Source of the DNA: Oscillospiraceae bacterium
GTDB taxonomy: Bacteria; Bacillota; Clostridia; Oscillospirales; Ruminococcaceae
DNA length: 59,733 nucleotides
Direction of reading: 5' to 3'
Assembly: GCA_017545185.1 (NCBI GenBank)
Contig: JAFWQJ010000087.1
Span: 1 to 59,733 of the forward strand
The notes beneath the pieces were generated by a model, which saw only the letters and a program-made list of their open reading frames with translations, was not told the origin of the DNA and did not search any database. Shown one piece after another: positions 41,557 to 50,312 of the stretch; position 1 is the first letter of the stretch, and each line of letters opens with the position of its first letter. The position numbers and the translations under genes were made by a program.

Positions 41557-41585
41557 TTGACAAATCAGTATAATTGTGGTATAAT
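41557..41585 (+). promoter_or_regulatory. Promoter of tRNA-Pro
   Basis: TTGACA (41557-41562), 17 bases, TATAAT (41580-41585), twelve bases before the tRNA. Confidence 0.88.
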
Positions 41586-41596
41586 ATTACCGTTGT

Positions 41597-41672
41597 CTGG
41601 GTGTGGCGCAGTTGGTAGCGCGCTACCTTGGGGTGGTAGAGGCCGCCCGTTCAAGTCGGGTCACTCAGACCA
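41597..41672 (+). tRNA. tRNA-Pro (anticodon GGG)
   Basis: The 76-nt cloverleaf is complete: acceptor CTGGGTG with CACTCAG, D stem GCGC/GCGC, anticodon stem CTACC/GGTAG with loop TTGGGGT (anticodon GGG), T loop TTCAAGT, and an encoded ACCA end. It stands alone with its own promoter and terminator. Confidence 0.95.
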
Positions 41673-41696
41673 GCGGGCAGTGCCCGCCGCCGTTAT

Positions 41697-41736
41697 AACT
41701 CCCATGCAGGTTCTGCGTGGGAGTTTTGGCTTTTTT
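41697..41736 (+). terminator. Terminator of tRNA-Pro
   Basis: AACTCCCATGCAG pairs with CTGCGTGGGAGTT (one wobble) around GTT, followed by TTGGC and six T. Confidence 0.85.
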
Positions 41737-42103
41737 CTCCCATGCAGTGTCTGCGGAGGTTCTCATGCTCCTGCGCGGGCGATTTTTGCTTCTTCTATTT
41801 ATAACTGTATCAGCACCTGTGCAGGCCGGCACGGGTGCTTTTTTGCTGCCGGAAATGGTCAGATTATCTTGAAACCGGCGATTCTATGTGCTTTTTGCAG
41901 AAAATCAAAATGAATGTGCGGAACAGCGATAAGCGTCCATACTTTTGAAAAAATATTTTCAGAGCAGATACGTGCATTTTATATTGTGATAGACTGGTTC
42001 CCACAACATCGTGACCATGTATGAAAAAATGAGGAATCTGGAGGAATCCGGAGAAAACAGCAGAAATTTCGTCTGCGTAAATTTGACGGCATTTTCTCGG
42101 GCT
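41737..42103. other. Gene-free stretch with a short dispersed repeat
   Basis: No gene is seen. At 42030-42073 a 42-base sequence beginning TGAGGAATCTGGAGG is about 80 percent identical by eye to 50471-50516; both lie 30 to 50 bases before a plus-strand promoter. Confidence 0.5.
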
Positions 42104-42132
42104 TTGAGAAATTCCGGAAAAAGTGGTATGAT
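42104..42132 (+). promoter_or_regulatory. Promoter reading into the GACA repeat field
   Basis: TTGAGA (42104-42109), 17 bases, TATGAT (42127-42132). No closer promoter is seen for the lipoprotein gene at 43133, so the repeat field may be its ~990-nt leader. Confidence 0.6.
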
Positions 42133-42189
42133 AACATCGTCGGGGGGAGAACGGAGGCCGCAGGGCACCGGATCCCCCGCGGGATTGGG

Positions 42190-43060
42190 GTATTGTTTGA
42201 CAGCAAAATTGACACCAAGCCCGACAGCTGGTACCGACATCTCTGTACAGACATCACGCACAGACAACCGGTTCTGACATCACGCTCTGACAGCTTTGTA
42301 CTGACACCCGGCACTGACATCTGACGGACATCACGAACTGACAGCAATGGAACGACATCATGCACGGACAGCCTGTTCCGGACACATCACACTGACAACC
42401 GGTTACCGCAGAATGACAGCATGTTTTCAGCAAAGAACACCGGCAGACCCGTACCGCTGCCGGGACTGACAACGCAGCACCGACATCATGCGGCAGCACC
42501 ACAGCATCAGCATCATGCAGAGACAGCAGCGCTTTGACGACACCGTGCACCGACCACACACACACTGACATCAGGTATTGACACCAAGCACTGACACCAA
42601 GCACTGACACCGGGTATTGACACCAAGCACTGACACCGGGTATTGACACCAAGCACTGACACCAAGTATTGACGCCAAGCATTGACACCAAGCACTGACA
42701 CCGGGTATTGACACCAAGCACTGACACCAAGTATTGACGCCAAGTATTGACACCAAGCACTGACACCGAGTATTGACACCAAGCATTGACACCGGGTATT
42801 GACACCAAGTATTGACACTGAGCACCGACACCCTGTATTGCACCCCTAAGCAATGACAGCACTGCACAGACACCGTGCCTGACACCGAAGCAGCGACACA
42901 ATATCATGAACTTCTTTGTATGACATCCTGTGTATGACAATGTATCTGACAGCACAGGCACGGTACAGGCTGTGTATGCCTGCAGCCCACATGCAGCTGC
43001 ATGCCTGATGTGCCCGGCAATGACACCCGGCTCTGACAGAATGAAGCGCTCCGCCTGACA
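42190..43060. repeat. 13-bp-periodic GACA repeat field
   Basis: Between 42566 and 42838 twenty-one units of exactly 13 bp abut, mostly TGACACCAAGCAC or TGACACCGGGTAT in partly alternating order. On both sides GACA recurs with steps mainly of 13 or 14 bases, with growing decay, from about 42190 to 43060. Because 13 is not a multiple of three, the minus strand stays open in all frames and yields false repetitive reading frames. No ribosome binding site or gene is visible. Confidence 0.92.
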
Positions 43061-43132
43061 GAATCTGCGGAGCAAAATACTGAAATCCCTGCGCGTGATG
43101 ATTACCGCAGACCGGAAGGAAAGGAACAGACG

Positions 43133-43948
43133 ATGATGAAGAAAAGAATGACAGCAGCATTTCTGGCGGCACTGATGAGCATTTCGCTCTGTGCGTGCGG
43201 AGATGATGATCCGGCCGCGGAGATCAGCAGCGTGATCGACAAGACAGCAGAGGAGGTCACCGCTGAAGCAGAGGAGAACCTCCCGGAGGAGACAGAAGCT
43301 CCCGAAACAGAAAATAAAGAGGCCGAAAGCGAGGACGCCGACAGCGAAGAAACCGACAGCGAAGAAGCCGAAAGCGGCGCGCCTGCGGATCCGGATGAGC
43401 TGGCCGAGGTGCAGAAGGTCGTGGACACCTACTTCAAAGCGCTGAAGGAAAAGGACTACGATACCCTTCTGGAGGTCACCGACGTCGAGCTGATCTACTA
43501 TCTCAGCGAGGGCAAGGCCGGTACCCGCGAGAATTACATCGACTGTCTGCGGGAACGGGTCGTCACCGGCGATACTGCCGCAGATAATCTGGAGGTCACC
43601 GCCCCGAAGCTTTCGGACGAATACATCGGGCAGTATACGGAATTTTTTGAGATGATGGACGAAATGTCCGAGGGCGAGACCGCCTTCACGGACACGTTCA
43701 AGATCGACCGTGCGTATGCAGTCCGGATGAAGGCGTCCGGCTCCGCAGAAGCAAGCGCCGCCTCGGATGAGACCGACAGCATCAATTTTGACATCAACGT
43801 CAGCGGAGACTACAACATTGACATTGATATGCCGGTCATTCATGTCAACGGTGAATGGAAGTGCGATCCGGCAGTCCACATGGCAGCGTCGCTGATCAGG
43901 GCATTCAGCAGCATGGCGGACAGCCTCTCCGAATCCGAAGCCGAGTAA
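43133..43948 (+). CDS. Lipoprotein with acidic stalk, unknown function
   Basis: The 271-residue protein has a lipoprotein signal with lipobox LCAC, a highly acidic Glu/Asp/Ser/Thr stalk to about residue 85, and then a domain beginning EVQKVVDTYFKALKEKDYDTLLEV. That pattern is common in NTF2-like or DUF4878-type lipoproteins and ends in VNGEWKCDPAVHMA. A second insert rich in Ser/Ala/Glu lies near 205. It probably faces the outside of the membrane. GGAAAGGA precedes the ATG. Confidence 0.75.
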   Translation: MMKKRMTAAFLAALMSISLCACGDDDPAAEISSVIDKTAEEVTAEAEENLPEETEAPETENKEAESEDADSEETDSEEAESGAPADPDELAEVQKVVDTYFKALKEKDYDTLLEVTDVELIYYLSEGKAGTRENYIDCLRERVVTGDTAADNLEVTAPKLSDEYIGQYTEFFEMMDEMSEGETAFTDTFKIDRAYAVRMKASGSAEASAASDETDSINFDINVSGDYNIDIDMPVIHVNGEWKCDPAVHMAASLIRAFSSMADSLSESEAE

Positions 43949-43981
43949 CGCTGAAAAGGCCGATATTACATAGAAAACGAT

Positions 43982-44018
43982 AACGGGTGCACCCTTTGCG
44001 GTACACCCGTTTTGTTTG
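43982..44018 (+). terminator. Terminator after the acidic lipoprotein gene
   Basis: AACGGGTG pairs with CACCCGTT, followed by TTGTTT. Confidence 0.8.
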
Positions 44019-44050
44019 CAGGATAACGTGTTTCCGGCGAATCAGAAACC

Positions 44051-45190
44051 TCATTCCCCGTTATAGAGCTTCCCGAGCTGCCCGGAATGCGCGGCGCGGA
44101 AATCCGCGAAGGTGCCTGCATCCAGATTGTCCCGGATCTGCGTCATCAGATTGTTGTAGAACCAGAGGTTATGCTGCACGGCCAGCCGTCCCGCGAGCTG
44201 CTCGCCGGCCTTGAACAGGTGCCGGATATAGGCGCGGGAGAAATTTTTGCAGGTCGGGCACTGGCAGCCGACCTCGATCGGTCGGGGGTCGGTCGCGAAG
44301 CACTGGTTCGTCAGGTGCATGATGCCGCGCATCGTAAAGACGGTCGCGTGCCGTGCATTGCGCGAGGGCATCACGCAGTCGAACAGGTCAATGCCGCGTG
44401 CCACGCCCTCGACGATGTTCTGCGGCGTGCCGACGCCCATGAGGTAGCGGATCTTGTGCTTCGGCATACGCGGCTCGACATGCTCGATGATATCGTACAT
44501 GACCTCGGTCGGCTCACCGACGGCCAGTCCGCCGATCGCATAGCCGTCAAGATCAAGTGCTGCGATCTCGTCCATGTGGCGTTCGCGGAGGTCAGCAAAG
44601 GTGCAGCCCTGATTGATGCCGAACAGCAGCTGTTGCGGATTGATCGTGCCCTCCATGCGGTTGAGGCGGTTCAGCTCCTCTCTGCAGCGCTTGAGCCAGC
44701 GCGTCGTGCGGTCGCAGCTCTGGGCGGCATAGCGGTACGGCGCGGGGTTCTCGACGCACTCGTCAAATGCCATGGCAATGGTCGAGCCGAGATTCGACTG
44801 GATGCGCATACTTTCCTCCGGCCCCATGAAGATGCGCCTGCCGTCCACATGGGACTGGAAGGTCACGCCCTCCTCCTTGATCTTCCGGAGCTTGGCAAGG
44901 GAAAAGACCTGAAACCCGCCGGAATCGGTGAGCGTGGGGCCGCGCCAGCCAGTAAAGCCCTGCAGGCCGCCCATCGTCCGGACGATCCGGTCGCCGGGGC
45001 GGACATGCAGATGATAGGTATTGCAGAGCATGACCTGACAGTTGACCGTTTCCAGATCACGCGCGGAGAGTGCGCCCTTGATCGCGCCGGCCGTTGCGAC
45101 GTTCATGAAGCACGGCGTCTGAAAATCACCGTGCACGGTATGGAACACGCCTCTGCGGGCGGTTTGCTCTGTTTTCAGCAGTTCATACAT
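44051..45190 (-). CDS. tgt: tRNA-guanine transglycosylase
   Basis: The 379-residue protein exchanges guanine at the wobble position of tRNAs with GUN anticodons for the queuosine precursor preQ1. Visible marks are LTDSGGFQVFSL (active-site Asp), FDCVMPSRNARHAT (nucleophile Asp and tRNA contact), GGLAVGEP, and the zinc site CQCPTC followed by His after about 12 residues. Length is normal for the bacterial enzyme. AAGGAGC precedes the ATG; the promoter is at 45223-45251. Confidence 0.95.
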   Translation of the reverse strand: MYELLKTEQTARRGVFHTVHGDFQTPCFMNVATAGAIKGALSARDLETVNCQVMLCNTYHLHVRPGDRIVRTMGGLQGFTGWRGPTLTDSGGFQVFSLAKLRKIKEEGVTFQSHVDGRRIFMGPEESMRIQSNLGSTIAMAFDECVENPAPYRYAAQSCDRTTRWLKRCREELNRLNRMEGTINPQQLLFGINQGCTFADLRERHMDEIAALDLDGYAIGGLAVGEPTEVMYDIIEHVEPRMPKHKIRYLMGVGTPQNIVEGVARGIDLFDCVMPSRNARHATVFTMRGIMHLTNQCFATDPRPIEVGCQCPTCKNFSRAYIRHLFKAGEQLAGRLAVQHNLWFYNNLMTQIRDNLDAGTFADFRAAHSGQLGKLYNGE

Positions 45191-45222
45191 GTTATGATGC
45201 TCCTTTTCGCATATTCCTCTTT

Positions 45223-45251
45223 ATCATATCATAAACGGAAGGAAAATGCAA
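45223..45251 (-). promoter_or_regulatory. Promoter of tgt
   Basis: Minus strand TTGCAT (45251-45246), 17 bases, TATGAT (45228-45223); divergent from the thiT promoter nine bases away. Confidence 0.75.
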
Positions 45252-45259
45252 GTATTCTG

Positions 45260-45288
45260 TTGACAAAACCTTTCCGCTGTGCTATAAT
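45260..45288 (+). promoter_or_regulatory. Promoter of the riboswitch-thiT unit
   Basis: TTGACA (45260-45265), 17 bases, TATAAT (45283-45288): perfect consensus. Confidence 0.88.
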
Positions 45289-45301
45289 AGAGCTGCTGAA
45301 A

Positions 45302-45390
45302 GCAGGGGAGCTTGTGTGGCAGGCTGAGAGGGTGCGGCAACGCACCGACCCGGAACCTGATGCGGATAATGCCGCCGGAGGGAATGCGGG
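45302..45390 (+). promoter_or_regulatory. TPP riboswitch
   Basis: The thi-box aptamer is recognisable: GGGGAGC, GGCTGAGAGGG, a variable stem GGTGCGGCAACGCACC, GACCCGGAACCTGATGCGG, GATAATGCC and GGAGGGAA. It is followed by an intrinsic terminator at 45404, so thiamine pyrophosphate should stop transcription before thiT. Confidence 0.95.
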
Positions 45391-45403
45391 ATCAGTGCGC
45401 CGT

Positions 45404-45429
45404 CCGGTTCTTCGTGAGCCGGTTTTTTT
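45404..45429 (+). terminator. Riboswitch expression-platform terminator
   Basis: CCGGTTC pairs with GAGCCGG (one wobble) around TTCGT, then seven T. Confidence 0.85.
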
Positions 45430-45460
45430 GCGCCTCTGCAAAAAAAAGAAAGGAAGTATC

Positions 45461-46069
45461 ATGATGAAAAATTCGCGTACCAAAATGATCGTGGAGGGTG
45501 CCATGCTGCTGGCGCTCGCAATCGTCCTGAGCCTGATCACCCCGTTCCAGAAGCTCCTGCCGTTCGGCGGCTCGATCACGCTGGTCTCCATGCTGCCGAT
45601 CTGCATCTTCAGCATCAAGTACGGCGTCGGCAAGGGACTGGGTGTGTCGTTCCTGTTTGCGGTGTTCCAGTTCGCACAGGGCACGATCAAGGACGGCCTG
45701 TTCGGCTGGGGACTGACCGCCGGAATGCTGATCGCCTGCATCGTGCTGGACTATTTCCTCGCATATACCGTGATCGGTCTTGCGGGCTTTGCACGGAAGA
45801 AGGGGCTCGCCGGCTGGATCACCGGAACGGTCGTTGCGCTGACGCTGCGCTTTCTCTGCCATTTCCTCAGCGGCGTGTATGTCTTTGCCTCGACCGGCAA
45901 GATCTGGGACAATCTGGATTTCGTCGCGGAGAACAAGTATCTTTACAGCCTGATGTACAACGGCGCCTATATGCTGCCGGAGATCATCCTGACGGTCATC
46001 GTGACGGTGATCCTGTTCAAGATCCCGCAGATCAGAAAGCTTCTGACCGAAGCCGGCGCAGAGGAATAA
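45461..46069 (+). CDS. thiT: Thiamine ECF transporter substrate-binding protein ThiT
   Basis: The 202-residue membrane protein has six helices and the ThiT family pattern: IVEGAMLLALAIVLSLITP near the start, PFGGSITLVSMLPI, GWGLTAGML, and RFLCHFLSGVYVFA with substrate-contacting aromatic residues near the C-terminus. It is the thiamine-binding S component that joins a shared EcfAAT module encoded elsewhere. The TPP riboswitch upstream supports the substrate. AAAGGAAG precedes the ATG at 45461; 45464 is an alternative. Confidence 0.93.
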   Translation: MMKNSRTKMIVEGAMLLALAIVLSLITPFQKLLPFGGSITLVSMLPICIFSIKYGVGKGLGVSFLFAVFQFAQGTIKDGLFGWGLTAGMLIACIVLDYFLAYTVIGLAGFARKKGLAGWITGTVVALTLRFLCHFLSGVYVFASTGKIWDNLDFVAENKYLYSLMYNGAYMLPEIILTVIVTVILFKIPQIRKLLTEAGAEE

Positions 46070-46081
46070 CACAAAAGCAGA

Positions 46082-46120
46082 ATCCCCGGTTCATCGGCAC
46101 GGTGAACCGGGGATTTTTTT
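46082..46120 (+). terminator. Terminator after thiT
   Basis: ATCCCCGGTTCA pairs with TGAACCGGGGAT, followed by TTTTTT. Confidence 0.9.
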
Positions 46121-46170
46121 CGGACTGCGTGTTTCGGCGGTCTTGCGGCGTCTGATAAACGGCGCGGCGG

Positions 46171-46260
46171 TTACCGTCCGGAAACGGAGCAAAGGCAGAC
46201 CGTCATGACGCCGACCGTTCCGCCGACCATACATCCGAGCACAAACCCGAGCAAATGCAT
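46171..46260 (-). CDS. Very small membrane protein, DUF3789-like
   Basis: A 29-residue frame reads MHLLGFVLGCMVGGTVGVMT and then VCLCSVSGR, the look of DUF3789: a single glycine-rich membrane helix followed by Cys residues. GGGAGG lies directly before the ATG, which is close for a start. The function of the family is unknown. It may not be expressed. Confidence 0.5.
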   Translation of the reverse strand: MHLLGFVLGCMVGGTVGVMTVCLCSVSGR

Positions 46261-46481
46261 CCCTCCCTGTATGTTCCTGTATGCAGTATGTGCCGGTTTG
46301 TGCGGTTTATGCAGCGGGGCATCCCCGCGGGCATTTTCTGAAGTCCGCCGGCAGGTCGCTTGCAGCATAAAGTATGCTGTGCGCAGCTGCTTTCTGCTGC
46401 GGAATCAGCTGCAGGCGGGCAGTGTCCGCATCCTTTTTATCTCCGATGCTGCGTCATGCGGAATTTTTCTCGGTTCACCCA
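46261..46481. other. Gene-free stretch with a possible degenerate repeat
   Basis: No gene is seen. AGCGGGGCATCCCCGCGGGC near 46315 resembles the end of the interspersed repeat at 56422 and may be a decayed piece. Confidence 0.35.
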
Positions 46482-46510
46482 TTGAATTTTCAACGAGAAT
46501 ATGCTATAAT
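46482..46510 (+). promoter_or_regulatory. Promoter of the DUF2079 gene
   Basis: TTGAAT (46482-46487), 17 bases, TATAAT (46505-46510), followed by a ~85-nt leader. Confidence 0.82.
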
Positions 46511-46599
46511 GAAAAGGTATTGCAGCCGGAAGGTGAGAGCCGGCACTGCGCGGGCGGATTCTGACTTGCCCGCGAAGAATCCAATGCAGGAGGATTATC

Positions 46600-48756
46600 A
46601 TGTCAAACAAGAAGAAGCAAAAGCAGCAGGCGTCCGGAAAGACCGCGCCGCTGCCGGAGAAGGATATTCTGAAGGAAGCGGAGAAAGCAGCCGCGGAGAC
46701 AGCAGAAGAAGCGGTCTCTGTTCCGGAGGATTCTGCTGCCGAAGCTGCCGCAGAGGATGCAGCGCAGGAAACGGCGGAAGCTGCCGAAGCTGCTGCGGCG
46801 GGCACAGAGGAATCGTCCGGCGCGGCGGAGGATGTCTACACCTTCAAAACGCTGGTGCGCGATGTCCGCGAATGGCTCACAAAATACAGCCTGCCGGATA
46901 TGCTCCTGCCGCGCTGCATTGCGGCCTATTTCCTGACGGCAGGCTTCTGGATCGTTCTGTTCCGGAAGCAGAACGGGACCAGCCCGGTGCTGGACTGGCA
47001 GGCGTTTATCGGCCGGATCTGTGAGGGCAGCCGCCTGATGGTCTCCGCCGGCATCATTGCCGCGATCATGATCGGCATGACCTGCCTGAATTATCTGCTC
47101 CCGAAAAAAGCGAAAATATCAGATCCGTCCATTGCGATCGGCGCGGTGCTGTTCTTTGACGGCGCGATGCTCTGGCGTGCCTACAATGCCTATATGACAG
47201 CGTCCGTCACGTTCATTTCGCTTGTGTTCATCTATTATCTGCTCAGCAAGCTGCCTTCCATGGATTTGTATGAAAAGGTTCCTGCGAAGGTCTGCGGGGC
47301 GGTCGCGCTGGTGCTGACGCTCGGCATGACATGGTTCATCGCGTCGATGACCGTCAAGCGCCACCTGATCTTCGGCACGGCCTCGCATGACTTCGGCCTG
47401 TTCGTGCAGATGTTCTATAATCTTGCAAAGCGGCTCTCCGCGATCACGACCTGTGAGCGTGAGTTCCCGATCTCGCATTTCAAGATCCATGCATCCTATA
47501 TTTACTATCTGTGGGTGCCGTTCTATAAAATGGCGCCGAAGGAATCCACGCTGCTGATCCTGCAGGCGATCTTTGCAATGGGCGGCGCGATCCCGACGTA
47601 TCTGATCGCGAAGAAGCACGGTTTCAAGGGTATTCCGCTGCTCTTTATCACGATCGCATATACGTTCTCCGCAAGCTTTGTGGCACCGTGCTTCTACGAG
47701 GTGCACGAAAACGCCTTCCTGCCGACGCTGCTGATGTGGCTGCTCTGGGCGGTTGACAGCGAAAAGCATGTTCTTTCCGGCATCTTTGCTTTGATGGTCT
47801 GCATCACAAAGGAGGACGCCCCGCTGTATGTGCTCTGCATCGGCCTGTATATGTTCTTCGACCGCAAGGGCGAAAAGATCATGAAGCGCATCGAGGGACT
47901 GATCTATGCGGCGGTCAGCGGCGGCTACATGCTGTTTATCACGAAATGGCTGACCAAGAACGGCGACGGTCAGATGATGACCTCGACCCGTTTCGGCAAT
48001 ATGATGATCAACTATGACGGCGGCCTGACGGAGGTCATCAAGAATGTCCTGCTGGATCCGTCCTACTTCTTCAGTTTGCTCATCAAGGAGGAGACGATGC
48101 GGTTCTTCATGCAGATGATGCTGCCGCTGCTGTTCCTGCCGTTCCTGACCAAAAAGATCCACCGCTTCTGGCTCATGGTGCCGTTCATTGTCATGAACCT
48201 CGCGATCGGCGCGGGTTACGGCTATGCGGCGGACGTCAACTTCCATTACGTGTTCGGCACGGGCGCGCTGCTGCTCTTTATGGTGATCCGCAATACGGAG
48301 GACCTCGGCGAGGGCAGAAAGCAGACCGCCGCAATCCTTGCGGGCTCCGCTGCCGTGATCTTCTTCTTCGGCACGATCTCGCATCAGCTCAACAACCGCG
48401 ACAGCTACCGCAACAACAAGGAGTTCTTTGATGCGGAGCACGAGATCCTGAGCAATATCCCGGAGGACAAGGTCGTCGGCGCGATCGCCTTTATGCTGCC
48501 GCACTGTGCGAACCGCGATTATGTCTATCTGATCGACAACAACGATTTTGAAGCGGGAACGGATATTTTCCTCAACCCGCAGAAATATGACCTGCTTGTT
48601 CTCAGCCCGAACGGCGACATTGCGCAGCGTGCGATTCCGCAGCTGGAAGCACAGGGCTGGACGATCTACGATGAGGTCGGAGGACGTCTTGTGATCTATC
48701 AGAATCCTGCCAGCCCCGTCGCAAAGCCGGATGTCTACGCTGCAAAGGCGGATTGA
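46600..48756 (+). CDS. DUF2079 family multispanning membrane protein
   Basis: The 718-residue protein begins with a Lys-rich start and an Ala/Glu-rich cytosolic stretch to about residue 80. At least ten membrane helices follow, with DUF2079 marks: FGTASHDFGLFVQMFYNLAK, FPISHFKIHASYIYYLWVPF, PCFYEVHENAFLPTLLMWLL and VCITKEDAPLYVLCIGLY. The C-terminal ~120 residues form a soluble domain outside (VVGAIAFMLPHCANRDYVYL). The fold resembles GT-C glycosyltransferases, so a role in decorating the cell envelope from lipid-linked sugars is plausible. A PP2C phosphatase gene follows after 38 bases. Confidence 0.88.
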   Translation: MSNKKKQKQQASGKTAPLPEKDILKEAEKAAAETAEEAVSVPEDSAAEAAAEDAAQETAEAAEAAAAGTEESSGAAEDVYTFKTLVRDVREWLTKYSLPDMLLPRCIAAYFLTAGFWIVLFRKQNGTSPVLDWQAFIGRICEGSRLMVSAGIIAAIMIGMTCLNYLLPKKAKISDPSIAIGAVLFFDGAMLWRAYNAYMTASVTFISLVFIYYLLSKLPSMDLYEKVPAKVCGAVALVLTLGMTWFIASMTVKRHLIFGTASHDFGLFVQMFYNLAKRLSAITTCEREFPISHFKIHASYIYYLWVPFYKMAPKESTLLILQAIFAMGGAIPTYLIAKKHGFKGIPLLFITIAYTFSASFVAPCFYEVHENAFLPTLLMWLLWAVDSEKHVLSGIFALMVCITKEDAPLYVLCIGLYMFFDRKGEKIMKRIEGLIYAAVSGGYMLFITKWLTKNGDGQMMTSTRFGNMMINYDGGLTEVIKNVLLDPSYFFSLLIKEETMRFFMQMMLPLLFLPFLTKKIHRFWLMVPFIVMNLAIGAGYGYAADVNFHYVFGTGALLLFMVIRNTEDLGEGRKQTAAILAGSAAVIFFFGTISHQLNNRDSYRNNKEFFDAEHEILSNIPEDKVVGAIAFMLPHCANRDYVYLIDNNDFEAGTDIFLNPQKYDLLVLSPNGDIAQRAIPQLEAQGWTIYDEVGGRLVIYQNPASPVAKPDVYAAKAD

Positions 48757-48794
48757 ACCGGCACGGAAACCGCAAGCCGGAGTGAGGTGACTGT

Positions 48795-49598
48795 ATGTAT
48801 TATTGCTGTGCGATAACCGAGGTCGGCAACCGGCCGCACAATGAGGACGCATTCCTGCTGGACGGCGCTGTCTGCACGGAGGGCAGCGTCCTGACCGCAC
48901 AGAGCGAGCCGTTTGTCATGGCGGTCTGTGACGGTGTATCCGGTGAGCAGGCAGGTGAGCTTGCATCCCGGACATGCTTAAAGCTGCTGTCCGAGGTCGA
49001 ATACTCCGCGCGCGTGAATCTCAAGCGGAAGATCCTGGAGATTCACACTGCGATCGCAGAGCAGAGCGTGATGCAGAAAAGTACTGCGAATATGCAGACG
49101 ACGCTCTGCGGCATTGCCGTGGACGAGGACGGCGGCCTGCACTGTTTCAATGTCGGAGACTCCCGCGTGTACCGCTACAGAGGCGGCACGCTGGAGCAGA
49201 TCAGCCGCGACCAGACCCTTGTGCAGATGCTCTACGAGGAGGGCACGATCTCCGTGGAGGAGAAAAAAGTCCATGCGCACCGGCATATCGTGATGCCGGT
49301 CATCGGCAATCTGGATGCGGAGCCGAAGCCGGAGGTCATTGTTTATCCGGACGGGATGCGGAACGGCGATATGATGCTGCTGTGCTCGGACGGCCTGAGC
49401 GATTATGTGACCGCCTTTGAAATGGAGGAGGTCCTTGCGAAGCCGAAGCCGCTGATGATGCGTCTGCAGGAGCTTGTTGCGCTCTCGCTGGCGAACGGCG
49501 GCAAGGACAACATCACGATCGCGGCCGCCCTGCATTATCCGGCTGAGGTGCCGATCCCCGGCCTGCATGACGATGCGGAGCCGGAGCCCGAAGCGTAA
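48795..49598 (+). CDS. PP2C-type (PPM) protein phosphatase
   Basis: The 267-residue protein has the PPM motifs in order: EVGNRPHNEDAFL, FVMAVCDGVSG (metal-binding Asp), HCFNVGDSRVYRYR, ISRDQTLVQ, MLLCSDGLSDYV and GGKDNITIAA. It needs two Mn2+ or Mg2+ ions and removes phosphate from Ser/Thr, typically countering a PrkC-like kinase. No kinase gene is adjacent. It faces the IreB gene, whose product is a known kinase/phosphatase target in enterococci. A Pro/Glu-rich tail follows the catalytic domain. Confidence 0.93.
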   Translation: MYYCCAITEVGNRPHNEDAFLLDGAVCTEGSVLTAQSEPFVMAVCDGVSGEQAGELASRTCLKLLSEVEYSARVNLKRKILEIHTAIAEQSVMQKSTANMQTTLCGIAVDEDGGLHCFNVGDSRVYRYRGGTLEQISRDQTLVQMLYEEGTISVEEKKVHAHRHIVMPVIGNLDAEPKPEVIVYPDGMRNGDMMLLCSDGLSDYVTAFEMEEVLAKPKPLMMRLQELVALSLANGGKDNITIAAALHYPAEVPIPGLHDDAEPEPEA

Positions 49599-49623
49599 AA
49601 CCGGTATCGCTGATATAAACGAA

Positions 49624-49654
49624 GATCCCCCTTTTCACGAAGAAAAGGGGGATC
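49624..49654. terminator. Bidirectional terminator between PP2C and ireB genes
   Basis: GATCCCCCTTTT pairs with AAAAGGGGGATC; both strands read a U-rich end. Confidence 0.82.
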
Positions 49655-49675
49655 TCTTGTTGACGGAATATCCGC

Positions 49676-49921
49676 TTATTCGGACAGATAATTGCGGACA
49701 AGAACCTGCATCAGCTCGTCCCGGTCAATGTGCCGGATCAGGCTGCGGGCATTCTTATGTACGGTTATATAAGTCGGATCCTCCGAGAGAATGTAACCGA
49801 CGATCTGGTTGATCGGATTGTAGCCCTTCTCATTCAGCGCGTCATAGACTGTGCGCAGGATCTGCTGCATTTCCTGTTCGCGTTCCGCCGAAAGCGAAAA
49901 CGTGATCGTTTTATCAGACAT
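49676..49921 (-). CDS. ireB: IreB family regulatory phosphoprotein (UPF0297)
   Basis: The 81-residue protein [20 protein letters not shown] continues with [31 protein letters not shown] and [23 protein letters not shown], a full UPF0297/IreB match. IreB is phosphorylated by the Ser/Thr kinase IreK and affects cephalosporin tolerance in Enterococcus. The start at 49921 has AAAGGAG eight bases upstream. Promoter at 49984-50012. Confidence 0.93.
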   Translation of the reverse strand: MSDKTITFSLSAEREQEMQQILRTVYDALNEKGYNPINQIVGYILSEDPTYITVHKNARSLIRHIDRDELMQVLVRNYLSE

Positions 49922-49983
49922 ATTCCATGCTCCTTTCTGCACCGTATTCTATTTCACATACGTTTCCCGCTGAGACACTTTCT

Positions 49984-50012
49984 ATTATACAGCAAACAGC
50001 AGCGAACTGCAA
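49984..50012 (-). promoter_or_regulatory. Promoter of ireB
   Basis: Minus strand TTGCAG (50012-50007), 17 bases, TATAAT (49989-49984). Confidence 0.82.
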
Positions 50013-50086
50013 TAGATTTACAAAAAAATTGGCATCTTGCCTATTATCAGCGTACATTTTTGGCAGTTATGCATATACGGCACAAG

Positions 50087-50121
50087 CGCCCGCACGGCAT
50101 CGGAGAAACGCTGTGCGGGCG
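50087..50121 (-). terminator. Hairpin after the DUF1540 gene
   Basis: CGCCCGCAC pairs with GTGCGGGCG around a 17-base loop; the T run is poor, so termination is uncertain. Confidence 0.45.
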
Positions 50122-50135
50122 GAAATGCGCTGTTT

Positions 50136-50312
50136 TCAGCAGAAATTCTGACGCTTGATAAAGGATGCGCAGTCCACGCATTCCTTCTGCGAGGGATCGC
50201 TCTCGTGGGTGTCAATGTGCACCTGATCCAGCGTGCAGAAATGCTCCGTGCAGAGATTGTGCATACACTGCTCGACGGAACAGCATATACTCGGATTCTT
50301 GCGGTTTTCCAT
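50136..50312 (-). CDS. DUF1540 domain protein
   Basis: The 58-residue protein has the Cys pattern of DUF1540: ICCSVEQCMHNLCTEHFC, a HIDTHESDP turn, and ECVDCASF near the end. Eight Cys are present in all. Proteins of this family occur widely in Clostridia and probably bind a metal; their role is unknown. The start at 50312 follows AAAGGAG. Confidence 0.88.
   Translation of the reverse strand: MENRKNPSICCSVEQCMHNLCTEHFCTLDQVHIDTHESDPSQKECVDCASFIKRQNFC

Noticed and set aside
42566-42838. 13-bp repeats as replication-origin iterons
   Set aside because: No replication initiator gene, AT-rich unwinding region or DnaA boxes were seen nearby, and the window looks chromosomal.
42254-43879. 541-codon minus-strand reading frame with a repeating Gly-Val-Asn / Cys-Gln pattern
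   Set aside because: It is read through the 13-bp repeat, which keeps every minus-strand frame open, and continues antisense to the lipoprotein gene. It has no ribosome binding site.
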